A DNA stretch of 64,000 nucleotides from Liolophura sinensis. Taxonomy: Eukaryota > Mollusca > Polyplacophora > Chitonida > Chitonidae. The stretch is taken from contig NC_088297.1 in the NCBI RefSeq assembly GCF_032854445.1, positions 6,011,991 to 6,075,990 of the forward strand, written 5' to 3'. A program made the position numbers and the translations under genes. Below the pieces are notes generated by a model. It was not told where the DNA came from. It saw nothing but the letters and a program-made list of their open reading frames with translations, and did not search any database. Positions 24,240-35,655 of the stretch are shown piece after piece (the stretch's first letter is position 1; every line of letters begins with the position of its first letter).

Positions 24240-25175
24240 GTGGCTTTGACTAAGAGAAACAAACAAGACACAGCAGCGTTGCCTGGAACAAGACATATGT
24301 ATTCATATTGGCTTGTACAAGAGATAACATTGCTTATTCGAACAGGACACATTATTATTGTTCTGGATAAGAGATATAACTATGGAATTGAAAAACAGGA
24401 AATAACATTTACTCGAACAAGACATTATTTAACACTGCCTGCAACAAGACAAACTAGCAATCACTTTTATAAGACACATAGGCACTTACTGGAATAAAAT
24501 CGTTGACAGGGCGTACAGACGAGACAAAAAAAAAGACTGGAACAAAACTGCAATGATACATATTAGCACTGGGCTGCACGGAACAAGACATGTTATCAGC
24601 GGCTGCATGGAACAAGACATATTATCAGCGGCTGCGTGGAACATGTCATGTTGTCAGCGGCTGCATGCGGCTACATGGAATAAGACATATTATCAGCGGT
24701 TACATGGAACAAGACATTTTATCAGCGGTTACACAGAACAAGACATAACAGCAGCGGCTGCATGGAACATATTATCAGGGGCTGCATGGAACAAGACATA
24801 TTATCGGCGACTGCAGGGAACAAGACATATTATCAGCAGCTGTAAGGAACAAGACATATTATCAGCGGTTTCACAAAACAAGACATATTATCAGCGGTTA
24901 CACAAAACAAGACATATTATCAGCGGTTACACAAAACAAGACTTATTATCAGCATCTGCATGGAACCAGACTTATTGTCAGCAGCTGCATGGAACAAGAC
25001 ATATTATCAGCAGCTGTAAGGAACAAGACATATTATCAGCAGCTGCATGGAACAAGATGTATTATCAGCGCCTGCATGGAACAAGACATATTATCAGCAG
25101 CTGTAAGGAACAAGGCATATTATCAGCAGCTGTAAGGAACAAGACATATTATCAGCAGCTGTAAGGAACAAGATA
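24240..25175. repeat. 29-bp minisatellite with decayed left flank
   Basis: About 20 clear units from 24,570 have the form CATGGAACAAGACATATTAT plus CAGCGGCTG. Variants are GTAAGGAACAAG and ACACAAAACAAG. From 24,240 to 24,560 the same words (GAACAAGACAT, ATTATT) occur at degenerate spacing. All three plus frames are largely open through the array, so the 203-codon frame there is a repeat artefact. Confidence 0.9.
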
Positions 25176-25350
25176 CTCGCACTGATTAGAATATAAGAAC
25201 AACAAGAACAAAGACATCAGCAATGACTGGAATGACTTCCACTGCGGGATGAGGAGTCTTGGTGCTCGGCATAAGAAGACTCTCACTGGACAGATGTAGG
25301 TATACTGTAGCTGGGTGTCATGTCTGGTGTGTTCGGCATATGAACAAGAT

Positions 25351-25608
25351 ATTTATTTGATTGGTGTTTTACACCGTACCCACGAATATTTCACTTATAT
25401 GATGACGGCCAGCATTATGGTGAGAGGAAATTGGACAGAGCCCAAGGGAAACCCACGACCATCCGCAGGTTGCTGACAGACCTTCCCACTTACGGCCCGA
25501 GAGGAAGCCAGCATGAGCTGAACTCGAACTCACAGTGACCACATTGGCGAGAGGCTCCTCGTGTTCCCGCCGAGCTGACGTGTTAACCCCTCGGCCACGG
25601 AGGCCCCC
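25351..25608 (-). mobile_element. Family A SINE, full length, inside an older repeat
   Basis: Complete from the TTTATTTGATTGGTGTTTTA tail to GGCCACGGAGGCCCC (head complement). The flanks ACAAGATATT and GCAAGATATT give a 9-bp target-site duplication, CAAGATATT. The two sides also share about 60 bp (GGACAGATGTAGG...TTCGGCATATGA at 25,279 and GGACACATGTGGG...TTCGACATGTGA at 25,687). Confidence 0.9.
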
Positions 25609-25876
25609 GGCGCAAGATATTAGCATTAACTAGGACATAAGATGTTATCAATGGCAAGAGAAACTCAACATAACAAAACACTCGGTGGACACATGTGGGC
25701 AGGTTATGGTTTTTTATCATGTCTGGAGTGTTCGACATGTGATTTTAGTGAGTCAGCAGTACACAACATGTTAGCCTAGGTGAATTCACGGACATATTAT
25801 TGAAAGCAACGGTGAAGTCCAAATTAAGAAGGAGAGGAGCAAGAAAACGATAAACGATACAAAATAGAAAAAAAAA

Positions 25877-26150
25877 CTTACAGCATGCAACGTAAAACCT
25901 GAGCAGCAACGACATTGTGATAGTTAGCAAATGATCACGCGTAACCCATGAGATACAGCCCCTTGTCAGTTTACTTGAGTCACAACCTTATTTTAACTAT
26001 CCATTTAAATACTCCATTAGGAGCAGTTTACACGTTCCCTAACATCATGGTTTAAGCCGATTTAGGTTTAAAACAATGCAGTGATGTAATTTATTACACG
26101 TCACTGGTTTAGAATGACCCAACAGGTTATGTGGTCATCACATCCAACAT
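25877..26150 (-). mobile_element. DR1 near full-length copy
   Basis: AGCAGCAACGACATTGTGAT, CCCTTGTCAGTTTACTTGAG, AACATCATGGTTTAAGCCGA and GTCACTGGTTTAGAATGACC are in the expected order. Confidence 0.7.
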
Positions 26151-27242
26151 ACGAAAATATTAACAAATTACATGATGGCCTTGTCGGGCAGTTTGTCACA
26201 GAATATGATGCATGTGTAGTGTAACATTTTATGGTCATTCCTTGTATTAGCCTCATAATTTGAATTTAATATATATGCTTTTGTTTAAACTGCTCGCTAA
26301 GGTATTTAATATGTATATATTCTGCGGAAAGTGAGGGGGTACCCTTTTATGCAAGCTTTGTGGTGTATACACAAAGTTTGACAATAATTGGACTAGTAAC
26401 ATTGGAATAAAACTGGAGGTGAACAAAAATGACCAGCGGACATACAGAAACACGCACAGACGGAGGTACAGGTAAGATACCTTATCTTCTCAGTCAGATA
26501 TAATGGCGAGAGAATAAATAACCCATCCCACCTCGTCAAACGGATAAGTTAGCCAAACATCATAAGAGTTGGAGAAGCAGAATAAATTAGATATGAAGGT
26601 GAATGAACTTGTAATAATGCTCAGGAAAGGCGATAATATTCCTTTCACAATTGGAAAAAATCGGTTGACTCTGATATAAAGCCGTAAGTACATGTAATGA
26701 TAATGTACGAGCATTTCTATCCAAACAGCATTCGCCTGATTCCAATGGCGCCTTACTGACCGTGGGAGACCCAAATGCCGGTCTAAGTACAGACGACGAA
26801 TCAATTCTGCTTTATTATCGATCAACCAAATACTGAGGAACGTTTGATCACGTGTGACCTGCGCATGTGTGGATCGACACGACTAGAGTAGAGCGGAAGT
26901 TAGTGGGCGTGGTCAAGTGAAGGGTGCTGTCAATAATACATGGGTCTTAGATAATAGAGCGGTTTGTGGGGGAAAGCTCTCCTTATACAGCCCTCGAGCA
27001 GAACTAAGGCGAGTTCGGGTCACAGGCTATTGTTCCACGCGAGTTCTCGTCTTCAAGGAGACGCGCGGGATTGTATTATTTATAGACAAGTTAACAACGT
27101 GTAGTTTCTTAGATCAAGGTGGAGTCTTTAATTCATCTCTTGTACAAGCATGTCGAACGGGAGAATAAGAGATGCTTAAATCGGTGTATTGATTTCTTGT
27201 GAGTGTTAAGACTGTGTTTGTTAGATCGCGTGCTGTTGGCAT
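26151..27242. other. no gene recognised; GC-richer patch at 26.85-27.1 kb
   Basis: GAGCGGAAGT and GTGGGCGTGG near 26,890-26,912 look like ETS and GC-box/KLF motifs in a CpG-containing patch, but no convincing exon follows. The 83-codon frame at 26,917-27,168 has no recognised domain. Confidence 0.3.
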
Positions 27243-27368
27243 ATCGTCATTGTGTGTGCTATCAACATGGCGTCATTGTGTACGCTGTCAACATCACATC
27301 AGTGTGTATGCTGTCAGCATGACGTCATTGTGTATGCACTATCAGGATGACGTCATTGTGTGTGTGAG
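27243..27368. repeat. CRE-bearing short tandem repeat, unit about 28 bp
   Basis: Four to five units of TCATTGTGTATGCTGTCAAC-type sequence. Two units contain the perfect palindrome TGACGTCA at 27,320-27,327 and 27,348-27,355. Others have degraded versions (TGGCGTCA). Confidence 0.75.
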
Positions 27369-27573
27369 TGTATGCTGCCACGTGATGTCATGTCGTGAGA
27401 GTTCAACGGAAGGAATATTTGCAGAAAACGTTGAAGATTTATGAGATTAACCCCTTCGACTTGAAGTTTGTTGTGTAGCCCGATACTGATGAACCTTGTT
27501 TTGTACAGAGTCAAATCAATTGATTTTAATCGGAGTTGGGGGGGGGGAGGGGTTGATTTCATATGTTCATTTT

Positions 27574-27665
27574 CGTGATTGGTGTTTTACGCCGTACTCG
27601 AGAATATTTTGGTAGAAAGAAAACTTGAAAACTTACGACTGACTGCAGGTTGCTGCCATACCTGG
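27574..27665 (-). mobile_element. Family A SINE 3'-end fragment
   Basis: TGATTGGTGTTTTACGCCGT, CTCGAGAATATTT, then a deleted body with GACTGCAGGTTGCTGCC. Confidence 0.7.
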
Positions 27666-28797
27666 CAAGGATTTGAGTAGGTATAAAACAAGGTTGAGCG
27701 ATATCGGATTGCATAACACAAATTATGCAATAAAACAAAGGTGGCAAGGTCTCTCCTATCCTACCAAATGAAAACGAAAAAAATTGAAGAAAAAACCCCG
27801 CTAATTTCATGATAACGTTCTCTCCCATATCACCACTCCATCCGAAGATTGATTGGTTAATAGATTGACAGAATGGCGTTTAACGCTGTGCTCAAGAAGG
27901 TGCCTGCCAAATCGCCGTAAATAAATAAATAAATTAATTCATTAATTCATTAATTAATTAACAATGACATGAATGAAAATTACGATGAAAGCAGCATATA
28001 ACACAGAATAAATTGAACTTAAGTCCATATCAATACAAACACAACTCAATGAAGGGCATAACTAATGACAGGCACAGACATGTGCGAGCGGTTCCAGAGG
28101 CTTTCTGTCTTGTTAACTACGTAACGGGAAAATCAAAAGAGTTATTCTATGTATGCCGGGCTACGTTCGACTGGCCAGACCAATCGATATGGATGTTAGA
28201 TTTCTGCAACCAGGCATATCCAATCGATAAGTTCAACTCTAGCAGTAATGTTCCCTTCTTTACCCAGTTGAAAGTGCACTACATGACCTGGCGCTGTCAT
28301 TGTTGTCATACACAATCTGTACAAGAAAATGGTCTTGTTTTCTCTAGAACTAATTTGTTTCACAGGTTTTTGGCACTTTGACTGAGACTTCGACACCACA
28401 ACACTTGGTGCTGTGTTGTTTTTTCTTGTTCAAGGTATAACCCAGAAGGTGTTTTTCTAGCAGAAGTAACCCAGGTAATGTTGAATAAGATGCTAACTTC
28501 TGAAGGGTAAAAAGGCCCTCAGTGGAACTGCGAATTTTAAGCGTGACCAAGGCTACAGGGTTTAACCCAGGAAACCTTATCTCCAATGTCATCCAGTCAG
28601 CGTCGATTCTGTATCCCTTTACGGTTTTACGCCACCGTGGGTATATGACAAGGCATGTTAGTGTTTACAAGAAGCTTCTTAACTGATTTCAATTCACAAC
28701 AACAGCAAAATGGGCTCGAAATGGTTAGAGGAAGTCGTTGCTGATTTGTGATTTGAGAGCAAGAGATAAATTTACGTTAATAGGAAGTTTGACTGAT
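27666..28797. other. no gene recognised; small SINE-end remnant
   Basis: At 27,865-27,960 a GGCGTTTAACGCTGTGCTCA fragment followed by AAATAAATAAATTAATTC looks like a SINE tail. A 122-codon frame at 28,013-28,381 is the longest non-repetitive plus-strand frame, but it has no identifiable motif. Confidence 0.4.
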
Positions 28798-28990
28798 TCA
28801 TTGATTGGTCTTTTACGCCGTGCTTAAGAACTGTTCACTGACATGACGGTGGTCGGGTTTATGGATACTGGAACCGGGAATACCCGGAGTAAACCACTGA
28901 CCTTCAGCAGATACCCGACAAACCTTTTGACTGAAGCTAAACCCAATAGTGAGAGCTGGATTCGAACATTGATCATTGAATCAAGACACG
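28798..28990 (-). mobile_element. SINE-D copy
   Basis: TTGATTGGTCTTTTACGCCG tail, GGGAATACCCGGAGTAAACC, ACTGACCTTCAGCAG, and reversed B box GCTGGATTCGAAC. The tail motif is shared with Family A, whereas the body is different. Confidence 0.65.
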
Positions 28991-29079
28991 ATACACGAAA
29001 TGTGAGTGACGGTGGAATTATGTAAAAGAAACTACCAACACATGACATCTTTCCGAAGGTCAGCGAAGCAGTTAATTAA

Positions 29080-29262
29080 TGCGCTGGGTTGCCATCAGAG
29101 TGTTTGAGAGAGCGATGGCGACTGACGGAGCTTAATTCAATTGCCAAATCTGTGGGTCAGATCAGCGGGGAGCTGGAAAGAGTGCCTAGATCTGTCCGCA
29201 ATCGATGTCAGTCGAGGTTCTCGAAGGGTGGGTCACAGGTGCGCGTGCTCCTAAATGCATAA
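29080..29262 (+). CDS. possible exon or pseudo-exon, Myb/SANT-like helix
   Basis: A frame of 60 codons is open between in-frame stops. Its product contains ERWRLTELNSIAKSVGQISG followed by ELERVPRSVRNRCQSRFSKG. The pattern of a Trp-bearing first helix, a short second helix and a basic PRSVRNR third helix recalls one Myb/SANT repeat. An acceptor-like GCCATCAG precedes 29,099. Donor-like CACAG/GTGCGC follows 29,238, or AAGG/GTGGGT follows 29,227. CpG content is raised. No neighbouring exon was found, so it could be a relic or chance. There is no start codon, so it would be an internal exon. Confidence 0.3.
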   Translation, partial: CAGLPSECLRERWRLTELNSIAKSVGQISGELERVPRSVRNRCQSRFSKGGSQVRVLLNA

Positions 29263-30081
29263 ATGGATATATGTCGCAATAATAATTGCAATCAAAGCTT
29301 AACTCAGAAACATATTTTGCATTAACGTTAAATCAGCACGGCACACGATCTGGGTAATGATAAAATTTATGCTTACCATTTTGTAAGTGAATACATTCCT
29401 GGCCGTAAATGTGAACGGAGTGTCCAGAATCTCTGGCGCTCTAAGTTACAATTGTGTGTAATTCGGCTTAACCCTGGGGCTAGGGGCTGTATACAAATCG
29501 TGTGCAACAATGTCGTCACGGTGCATATAGGAACAGTGGCAAATCATAATTGAAATGTACGGATGCAGCACATCAGATGTCCCAACACCCCTTCTCGTGA
29601 CAACGTTACGTTTTATTCAATTTCCAGTGAAAGCAATTGTGACGTCATGACGTCACAGAAAGATTGAACATTTGTAACCAATGTGTGGGACATCCAGTTG
29701 ACAGTTCGGAAAGGTCTATGACATATGTTTCATTAACAACATCTTATGAACTAGCCTGGATCATTCCTTGCGCGCTTCCGGACAATACAATAGAATTTTA
29801 CACGTATCGTTTGCTTTGCTAATCTGTGTGAACATTGTAATACTTGCACGTATACGAAACTAACAATGACTGTGTCTGACGGAGTTGTCTTGAAGTATAT
29901 CTTTGAAATGTGCCCCAAAACTTAAATCAGATGTCTCAAAAAGTGCATGAAATTGTGTGCTTGAAATATTTTGCAAAGTAAGTATGGACAGAGCTTTGCT
30001 TCATAATTTTATCTACTTCCGCTGAACTCGGGGCCCGTTTATTCAACATATACTGGTGTTGATAACCACAGTGGATGTACA
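29263..30081. other. no gene recognised
   Basis: Contains a short DR-like stretch (ATTCGGCTTAACCCTGGGGC, about 29,461) and the CRE doublet listed separately. Confidence 0.4.
29640..29655. promoter_or_regulatory. two abutting perfect CRE palindromes
   Basis: TGACGTCATGACGTCA consists of two full 8-bp cAMP-response-element palindromes with no spacer. Binding by CREB/ATF-type bZIP factors is possible on family knowledge. No promoter or transcript is evident nearby. Confidence 0.4.
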
Positions 30082-30845
30082 TGTATGATCGCCACGTCGG
30101 GTATACGATTCCCACAATGGGCATATGATCCCCACGGTGGGAATACGATCTCCACGGTGGGTATAGGATCACTACCTTGAGTATATGATCACTACCATGC
30201 GAATATATTCTCCCCAAGATGGACATATGATAACCATGACGGGTACATGATGACCAAGGTATATGATCACCAGGGTGGACCGCATTGGGAATGTGATCAC
30301 CACAGTATGTATGTGATCATCACGGTGGGTATATGATGCCATGGTGGGCATATGATAGGGTGGGTATATGATCACTAGGGTGGGAATGTGATCACCACAG
30401 TATGTATATGATCACCTCTGTGGGTATATGATCACCACGGTGGGTATATGATCACTAGGGTGGGTATACGATCACCACGGCGGGTATATGATATCCTCGG
30501 TGTGAATATGATTACCACGAGTATGTGATATCCACGGTGGGTATGCTATATCCCCTGTGGTTGGTTAATTACCACGGTGTGTACATGATCACCACGGTGG
30601 GTATATGATCACCTCTGTGGGTATATGATCACGACGGTGGGTATATGATCACGACAGAGGGTATACGATATCCTCGGTGTGAATATGATTACCACGGGTA
30701 TGTGATATCCACGGTGGGTATGCTATATCCCCTGTGGTTGGGTAATTACCACGGTGTGTATATGATCACCATGGTGAGTGTATGACCACCATAGTGGATA
30801 TATAATAACGAGAGTGTGTATGTGCTTACCACGGTGGGTATAATG
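30082..30845. repeat. 20-bp minisatellite with higher-order repeat
   Basis: About 38 units of GGTGGGTATATGATCACCAC with many variants. A block of roughly 120 bp holding GATATCCTCGGTGTGAATAT, TATGTGATATCCACGG and TATATCCCCTGTGGTTGG occurs twice, starting near 30,487 and 30,668. That gives a higher-order period of about 180 bp. Confidence 0.9.
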
Positions 30846-32257
30846 CGGTGAACATATTTACATATTCCTCTAAAACAAACGACGACATATAAGCAAAACC
30901 TTCGCAAATAAAGCAAAAAACACGAATGAGCTCATCAATTCATCAATCCAAATTCCTCACAGTTTTTGCTCTAACTCTTGGTGAATGCCATTTATTAGCT
31001 GTTTCAGGTTTCAGGTACGACAAATTTCAAACCCGTGTATAATTTCTAATTGGGGAACTAACATAGGGACGCATTTGACTGCAGTTCTTCATATAATCAT
31101 CATGTCAGGTTTATGAGTGGTAGAGTCGGCGATTGAAGCAGCAAGAGCTGGATTTGAACTCGCTACGTCATTGATGAAGAGCCTGACATTCGAAGCGAGC
31201 AATTAAACGTTTGAGTCAGTTAGGTTCCTCTGAGAAATATAAAAGGGGGTGCGAAAATTACAACAATACAAAAGGCCAAAAATACAAAAAAGTAAGACAA
31301 AAAGAGGTCAATACTAAATCCACAAAAATGAATAACATCGCTGTGATACACTGTGATAACACTGAGTTACACGTGTTAGACAGACAGTTGATTTTGTTGG
31401 TTCAGAATGAATGGCTACGAATGGCCGAAGAGGCCGTATAGAGCCTCACCATTGTGTATTATCAAATAAGCACACGAGACTATATTATGAATCCAAATAT
31501 ACTAAATTCCAACACAATAGAAGGTCTGGGCCCAACAGAGCGTAGCGACAGCTGTGGACGAATTGTTGTAACCGAAATGCCGAACATTCAGGGAAGATGG
31601 ATTGCAGGTAGGAAACATGGAAAACTACCCTGACCCATTCAGCAAATGGAGCCCAATGAAGTCTAAAAGCAGCAACCAACCAAATCATGGATTTTTCCGT
31701 CATTACGATATAATGTCACGCTATCTGATTTGGCGTCATTTCACAATTCGGCATTTCACGTAATTACGTAGTTCACGAGATTGAACGTGTTTCTCTTGGA
31801 ACATGGAGACAATAGTCGTTACACGGAAGCTAGGTAAAGGTCAGGATAAATTTGCCACCCAGCTATGAAACTGTGTCTTTAACAGTTTTTGGAACATTTA
31901 GTGATTTCCCGGAAAACCTGCATTGCAGTATGAGGCGGAATTTTGCGACAGAATAGAAAAAAGCTGGCTTTTAACGCTTTTAAATAAAGCAATCATTGCT
32001 TTTGACATTTAATCAGTGCAATGTCTTGATTTTATTGCATGAGGTGTTTGATTGCACATGCAACAGTTCGTGAAAGATCTCAACTATCGAGGCTTAAAGT
32101 GTGTGATTTGGGTTTCCACATGCCATTTCTGTTTTCAAACCAGATGTAAAGGTTATCCCAATAAGCTAGATGGCTGTTACTAGTGCTCATGGCCGAAATG
32201 TCTTCCTTGCAGGAAACACAAATCCGCTGTGGCCATGATCAAGTAATTGTAAGCCCT
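30846..32257. other. no gene recognised; SINE-like fragment at about 31.1-31.2 kb
   Basis: At 31,107-31,205 the minus strand carries a SINE-D-like piece with B-box complement GCTGGATTTGAACTCGC. The rest is unique AT-rich DNA. Confidence 0.4.
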
Positions 32258-33255
32258 GTTAGTTTCCCAGTCCTATTCGTTTGTCTCCCAGTCCTATTCG
32301 TTAATCTCCCAGTCCAATTCGTTTGTCTCCCAGTCCTATTCGTTACGCTTCCAGTCCAATTCGTTAGTTCCCAGTCCTATTCGTTAATCTCCCAGTCCAA
32401 TTCGTTAGTCTCCCAGTCCAATTCGTTAGTTCCCAGTCCTATTCGTTAGTCTCCCAGTCCTATTCGTTAGTCCCCAGTCCTATTCGTTAATCTACCAGTC
32501 CAATTCGTTTGTCTCCCAGTCCAATTCGTTTGTCTCCCAGTCCAATTCGTTTGTCTCCCAGTCCTATTCGTTAAGCTCCCAGTCCTATTCGTTAGTCTTC
32601 CAGTCCTATTCGTTAAGCTCCCAGTCCTATTCGTTAGTCTTCCAGTCCAATTCATTAGTCTCCCAGCCCTATTCGTTAATCTACCAGTCCTATTCGTTTG
32701 TCTCCCAGTCCTATTCGTTTGTCTCCCAGTCCTTTTCGTTTGTCTCCCAGTCCTATTCGTTTAGCTCCCAGTCATGTTCGTTAGTCTCCCAGTCCAATTC
32801 GTTAGTCTCCCAGCCCTATTCGTTAAGCTCCCAGTCCTATTCGTTAGCCTCCCAGTCCTATTCGTTAGTCTCCCAGTCCTATTCGTTAGTCTCACAGTCC
32901 TATTCGTTAGCCTCCCAGTCCTATTCGTTAGTCTCCCAGTCCTATTCGTTAGTTCCCAGTCCTATTCGTTAGTCTCCCAGTCCTATTCGTTAGCCTCCCA
33001 GTCCTATTCGTTAGCCCCCCAGTCCTATTCGTTAGTCTCCCAGTCCAATTCGTTAGTCTCCCAGTCCTATTCGTTAGCCTCCCAGTCCTATTCGTTTGTC
33101 TCCCAGTCCTATTCGTTAGTCTCCCAGTCCTATTCGTTAGCCTCCCAGTCCTATTCGTTTGTCTCCCAGTCCAATTCGTTAGTCTCCCAGTCCTATTCGT
33201 TAGTCTCGTTTGCCTCCCAGTCCAATTCGTTAGTCTCCCAGTTCTATTCGTTTAG
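32258..33255. repeat. 21-bp minisatellite, about 47 units
   Basis: The unit core is TCTCCCAGTCCTATTCGTTA. Variable positions are CTATT/CAATT and the last bases (TTAGTC, TTTGTC, TTAAGC). Because 21 is divisible by three and the unit lacks stops, frames encoding SQSYSLV or LPVLFVS heptads stay open over several hundred bases. Indels of single bases between units break any one frame, which argues against selection for protein. Confidence 0.95.
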
Positions 33256-33807
33256 CCCTTCAAATATTGAAACGAAACGTCCATCTCTTTTGACGCCTAG
33301 ATCCTGATTTATTTGAACATCTGGTAACATATACATTTATAAAATACACATTTTATAAATGTCTACGCATAAAGAAGTTTGTAACCACCTGTTTGATTAG
33401 CAATGTATGGTGTGCATGTTAAATATTTTAAGATTACCATTACACTTAGTGGTAAATCAGGCAAAGACGGGAATAATTCGCACAAAAACAAGAAAATATC
33501 TTTCGGCTTTCCTGCATAAAATGAACGGAAATCACGTCTCCGTCCGTTGACCACACGTTTTTCAGGTTGACTCCATGTTTTTCAGGTTGACGCCGCGTTT
33601 TTTCAGGTTGCATACTGTTGCTAGTTCCCACTGACATGTTCGATCCTATATGACAAAGTTAATCCTATATCCTCTGGTATCTTAAAAGGCTGTCATAAAT
33701 ACACGATGTATGTTATTTATTGATTTATTTAGCCAGTTATTTATTTTATGGCACGTGCTAGCGTAGTAGCTTCTGACCAACGCGGCATGTGTGAGCTAAA
33801 GCTCAAC
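33256..33807. other. no gene; short palindrome and a three-unit repeat
   Basis: 33,333-33,362 is a 13-bp perfect inverted repeat (ACATTTATAAAAT, 4-bp loop). At 33,550-33,615 a 22-bp unit with GTTTTTCAGGTTGAC is repeated three times. Confidence 0.6.
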
Positions 33808-33973
33808 ACATGTTAGCATCCTCTCCGACCGTACATTGGAAGGTCTGACAACAACCTGCGGATGGCTGTGGGTTTCCACCAGAGCTCCGCCCAGTTTCCA
33901 TCGACTATAACATTGGCGTCATATCCATGATATCCTTTAGTTTGGAGTAAAACACTAATCAAAAAAATAAATC
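33808..33973 (+). mobile_element. Family A SINE, 5'-truncated and diverged
   Basis: CCTCTCCGACCGTACATTGG, AACCTGCGGATGGCTGTGGG, and the end TTTGGAGTAAAACACTAATC plus A-rich tail. Confidence 0.8.
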
Positions 33974-35384
33974 TATCTATCTGTTTATGTAACTGGGGTT
34001 TTCCACCGCATTAGTGAGAGAGGCCTTGGTCATTGCGCCTTGCTGGCGTCCTAATGACCTCGACCATGGAGTACCCTGACCCTCCCCCCCCTCCACCGCC
34101 GACCCCCACCCCTCCTCAATGTAATGTAGACAACAACAAAGTCGACGTCACCAAACCTCAACAGCTACAAGCGACGCCAGAAGAACACGATGGCTGTCGC
34201 TAATGTTGACGTGTAAAATAGGTTGATTTTTTGAAAGTTTCATAGCTACAGAATTAAACCTGTTGGTGTCACGGAGAGAAAAATTCGAAAAAAAAGAAGT
34301 TGAAACTTTCACATAGAAATTCAGACGGTTTCTCCTCAAAGTTTTGAATTTATCTGTCGAAATTTCGGCCGTTTTCAAAACAAGAAGAGTGACGATCAAA
34401 GATTGTGAGTATCAATACTCTCCAAGCAAACGTGCCTCGCGTACTCAGAGTAACCTGTCACCCCCATGATTCTTCTTGGACCAGCCTCCAGTCATGAAGA
34501 ATTAACACGGGATTCCCAAATCATTAAATATACAATACTTATGCCCGTTTTCATTCTTACACAAAGTTGACCTGCACATAACATTTTATAAAATCAGGTT
34601 ATATTTATAACAGACACTGCGCAGAAACCAACGACCAACGGTATTCACGGAATTTATGTAATTTTTCAAGAAAAGAGCAAAACTGGCCTACGAACCCACA
34701 AAAACAGCAATTGCTACAGACCCCCCCCCCCCTCCCCCTTCCAGGTGGGGAAGGTGGGGAAGGAGGGCATAGTTAATAGTCACTGACGATGCTTTGCTGG
34801 ATTTCTGTTTGCTACTTGTATGGCTAACCAAGGATGTGCCAAGCACGTGCTAAATATTCCAGAAAATGTCAACAGAACATTCATAAGGCAAATGGGCAAG
34901 TGTTTCCTTAGCAACACTGTTTTATGTTCAAACTAAGGTATTCACTGCGGTATTGCGCTATTCAAAGTAAACGATATGAATTCCACAATTCAAAAGGGGA
35001 CTAATTATTTGGCAGCGCAAGTCGGCCGTGTTAATTGTTCAGCTCTTCCTCCTCCTCGTCGAAGACAAAAATAACAAGATCAAAGCTTCTGTTAAATGTT
35101 CTTCATCCCGTAAAGATCAAACACAACAGTCCCGTGCCATTGTTTAATTTATTCATTTACATGCTTTTATTTGATTGGTTGTGAACGTCAGACTCAAATA
35201 TGAGAGAGAGGTCAAACATGTAATTTATGTGTCGTATAGTTGTCCAACGATGGAGTGAAAAGCAAAGAGCAAAAGTAACGTATTAAACATTAATGCAGTT
35301 TAAGTTCCCGAGGGGCATTATTATTGGCATGTGACTCTTTGGCATGCGAGGATTCCGTCTGGCTACTTCATGTTCTCACCGCAA
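33974..35384. other. no gene recognised
   Basis: C-rich runs at about 34,080-34,115 and 34,721-34,745. Otherwise unique AT-rich DNA. The 83-codon minus frame at 34,148-34,399 has no recognised motif. Confidence 0.4.
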
Positions 35385-35540
35385 TTGATCGACCTCACAC
35401 CAATGGGGTCGCAGGTTCGAATCCATCGATCGGTGATTTGGCTGCTGCTTTTAGTTAGTCATTTAGGAAGTCGAGATTTTAACCAAAGGACAGTGGTTTA
35501 ACCGGGACTATCCTATAAATCTTATCGTTTTCATAAAACT
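35385..35540 (+). mobile_element. SINE-D-like copy with intact B box
   Basis: GGTTCGAATCC at 35,414-35,424 fits the pol III B-box consensus. The body GATTTTAACCAAAGGACAGT and GGTTTAACCGGGACTATCC follow, ending near TTTCATAAAACTGAAAAAGT. It abuts a DR1 fragment. Confidence 0.55.
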
Positions 35541-35555
35541 GAAAAAGTATTTTAG

Positions 35556-35655
35556 TCTAACTGAGGTAAATTGACAAGAGGCTGGATTTCATCGGTTCGT
35601 GTAAATATTTGCTAGCTATTGCCGTGTCGTCCCTGCTCTGCTGTAAGTCTTACAT
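35556..35655 (+). mobile_element. DR1 3' fragment
   Basis: CTAACTGAGGTAAATTGACA, then AGAGGCTGGATTTCATCGG and GTGTCGTCCCTGCTCTG. The 5' portion is absent. Confidence 0.65.

Noticed and set aside
24553-25164. 203-codon frame as a protein
   Set aside because: It is the 29-bp array read through three phases. The other frames are also open.
28013-28381. 122-codon plus-strand frame as a gene
   Set aside because: No recognisable motif, no splice or promoter context, and length near chance expectation.
30082-33255. CRISPR arrays
   Set aside because: Units are contiguous with no unique spacers, there are no cas genes, and the context is eukaryotic.
32258-33307. Heptad-repeat protein encoded by the 21-bp array
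   Set aside because: Single-base indels between units repeatedly shift the frame. The periodicity is in DNA, not in a maintained reading frame.
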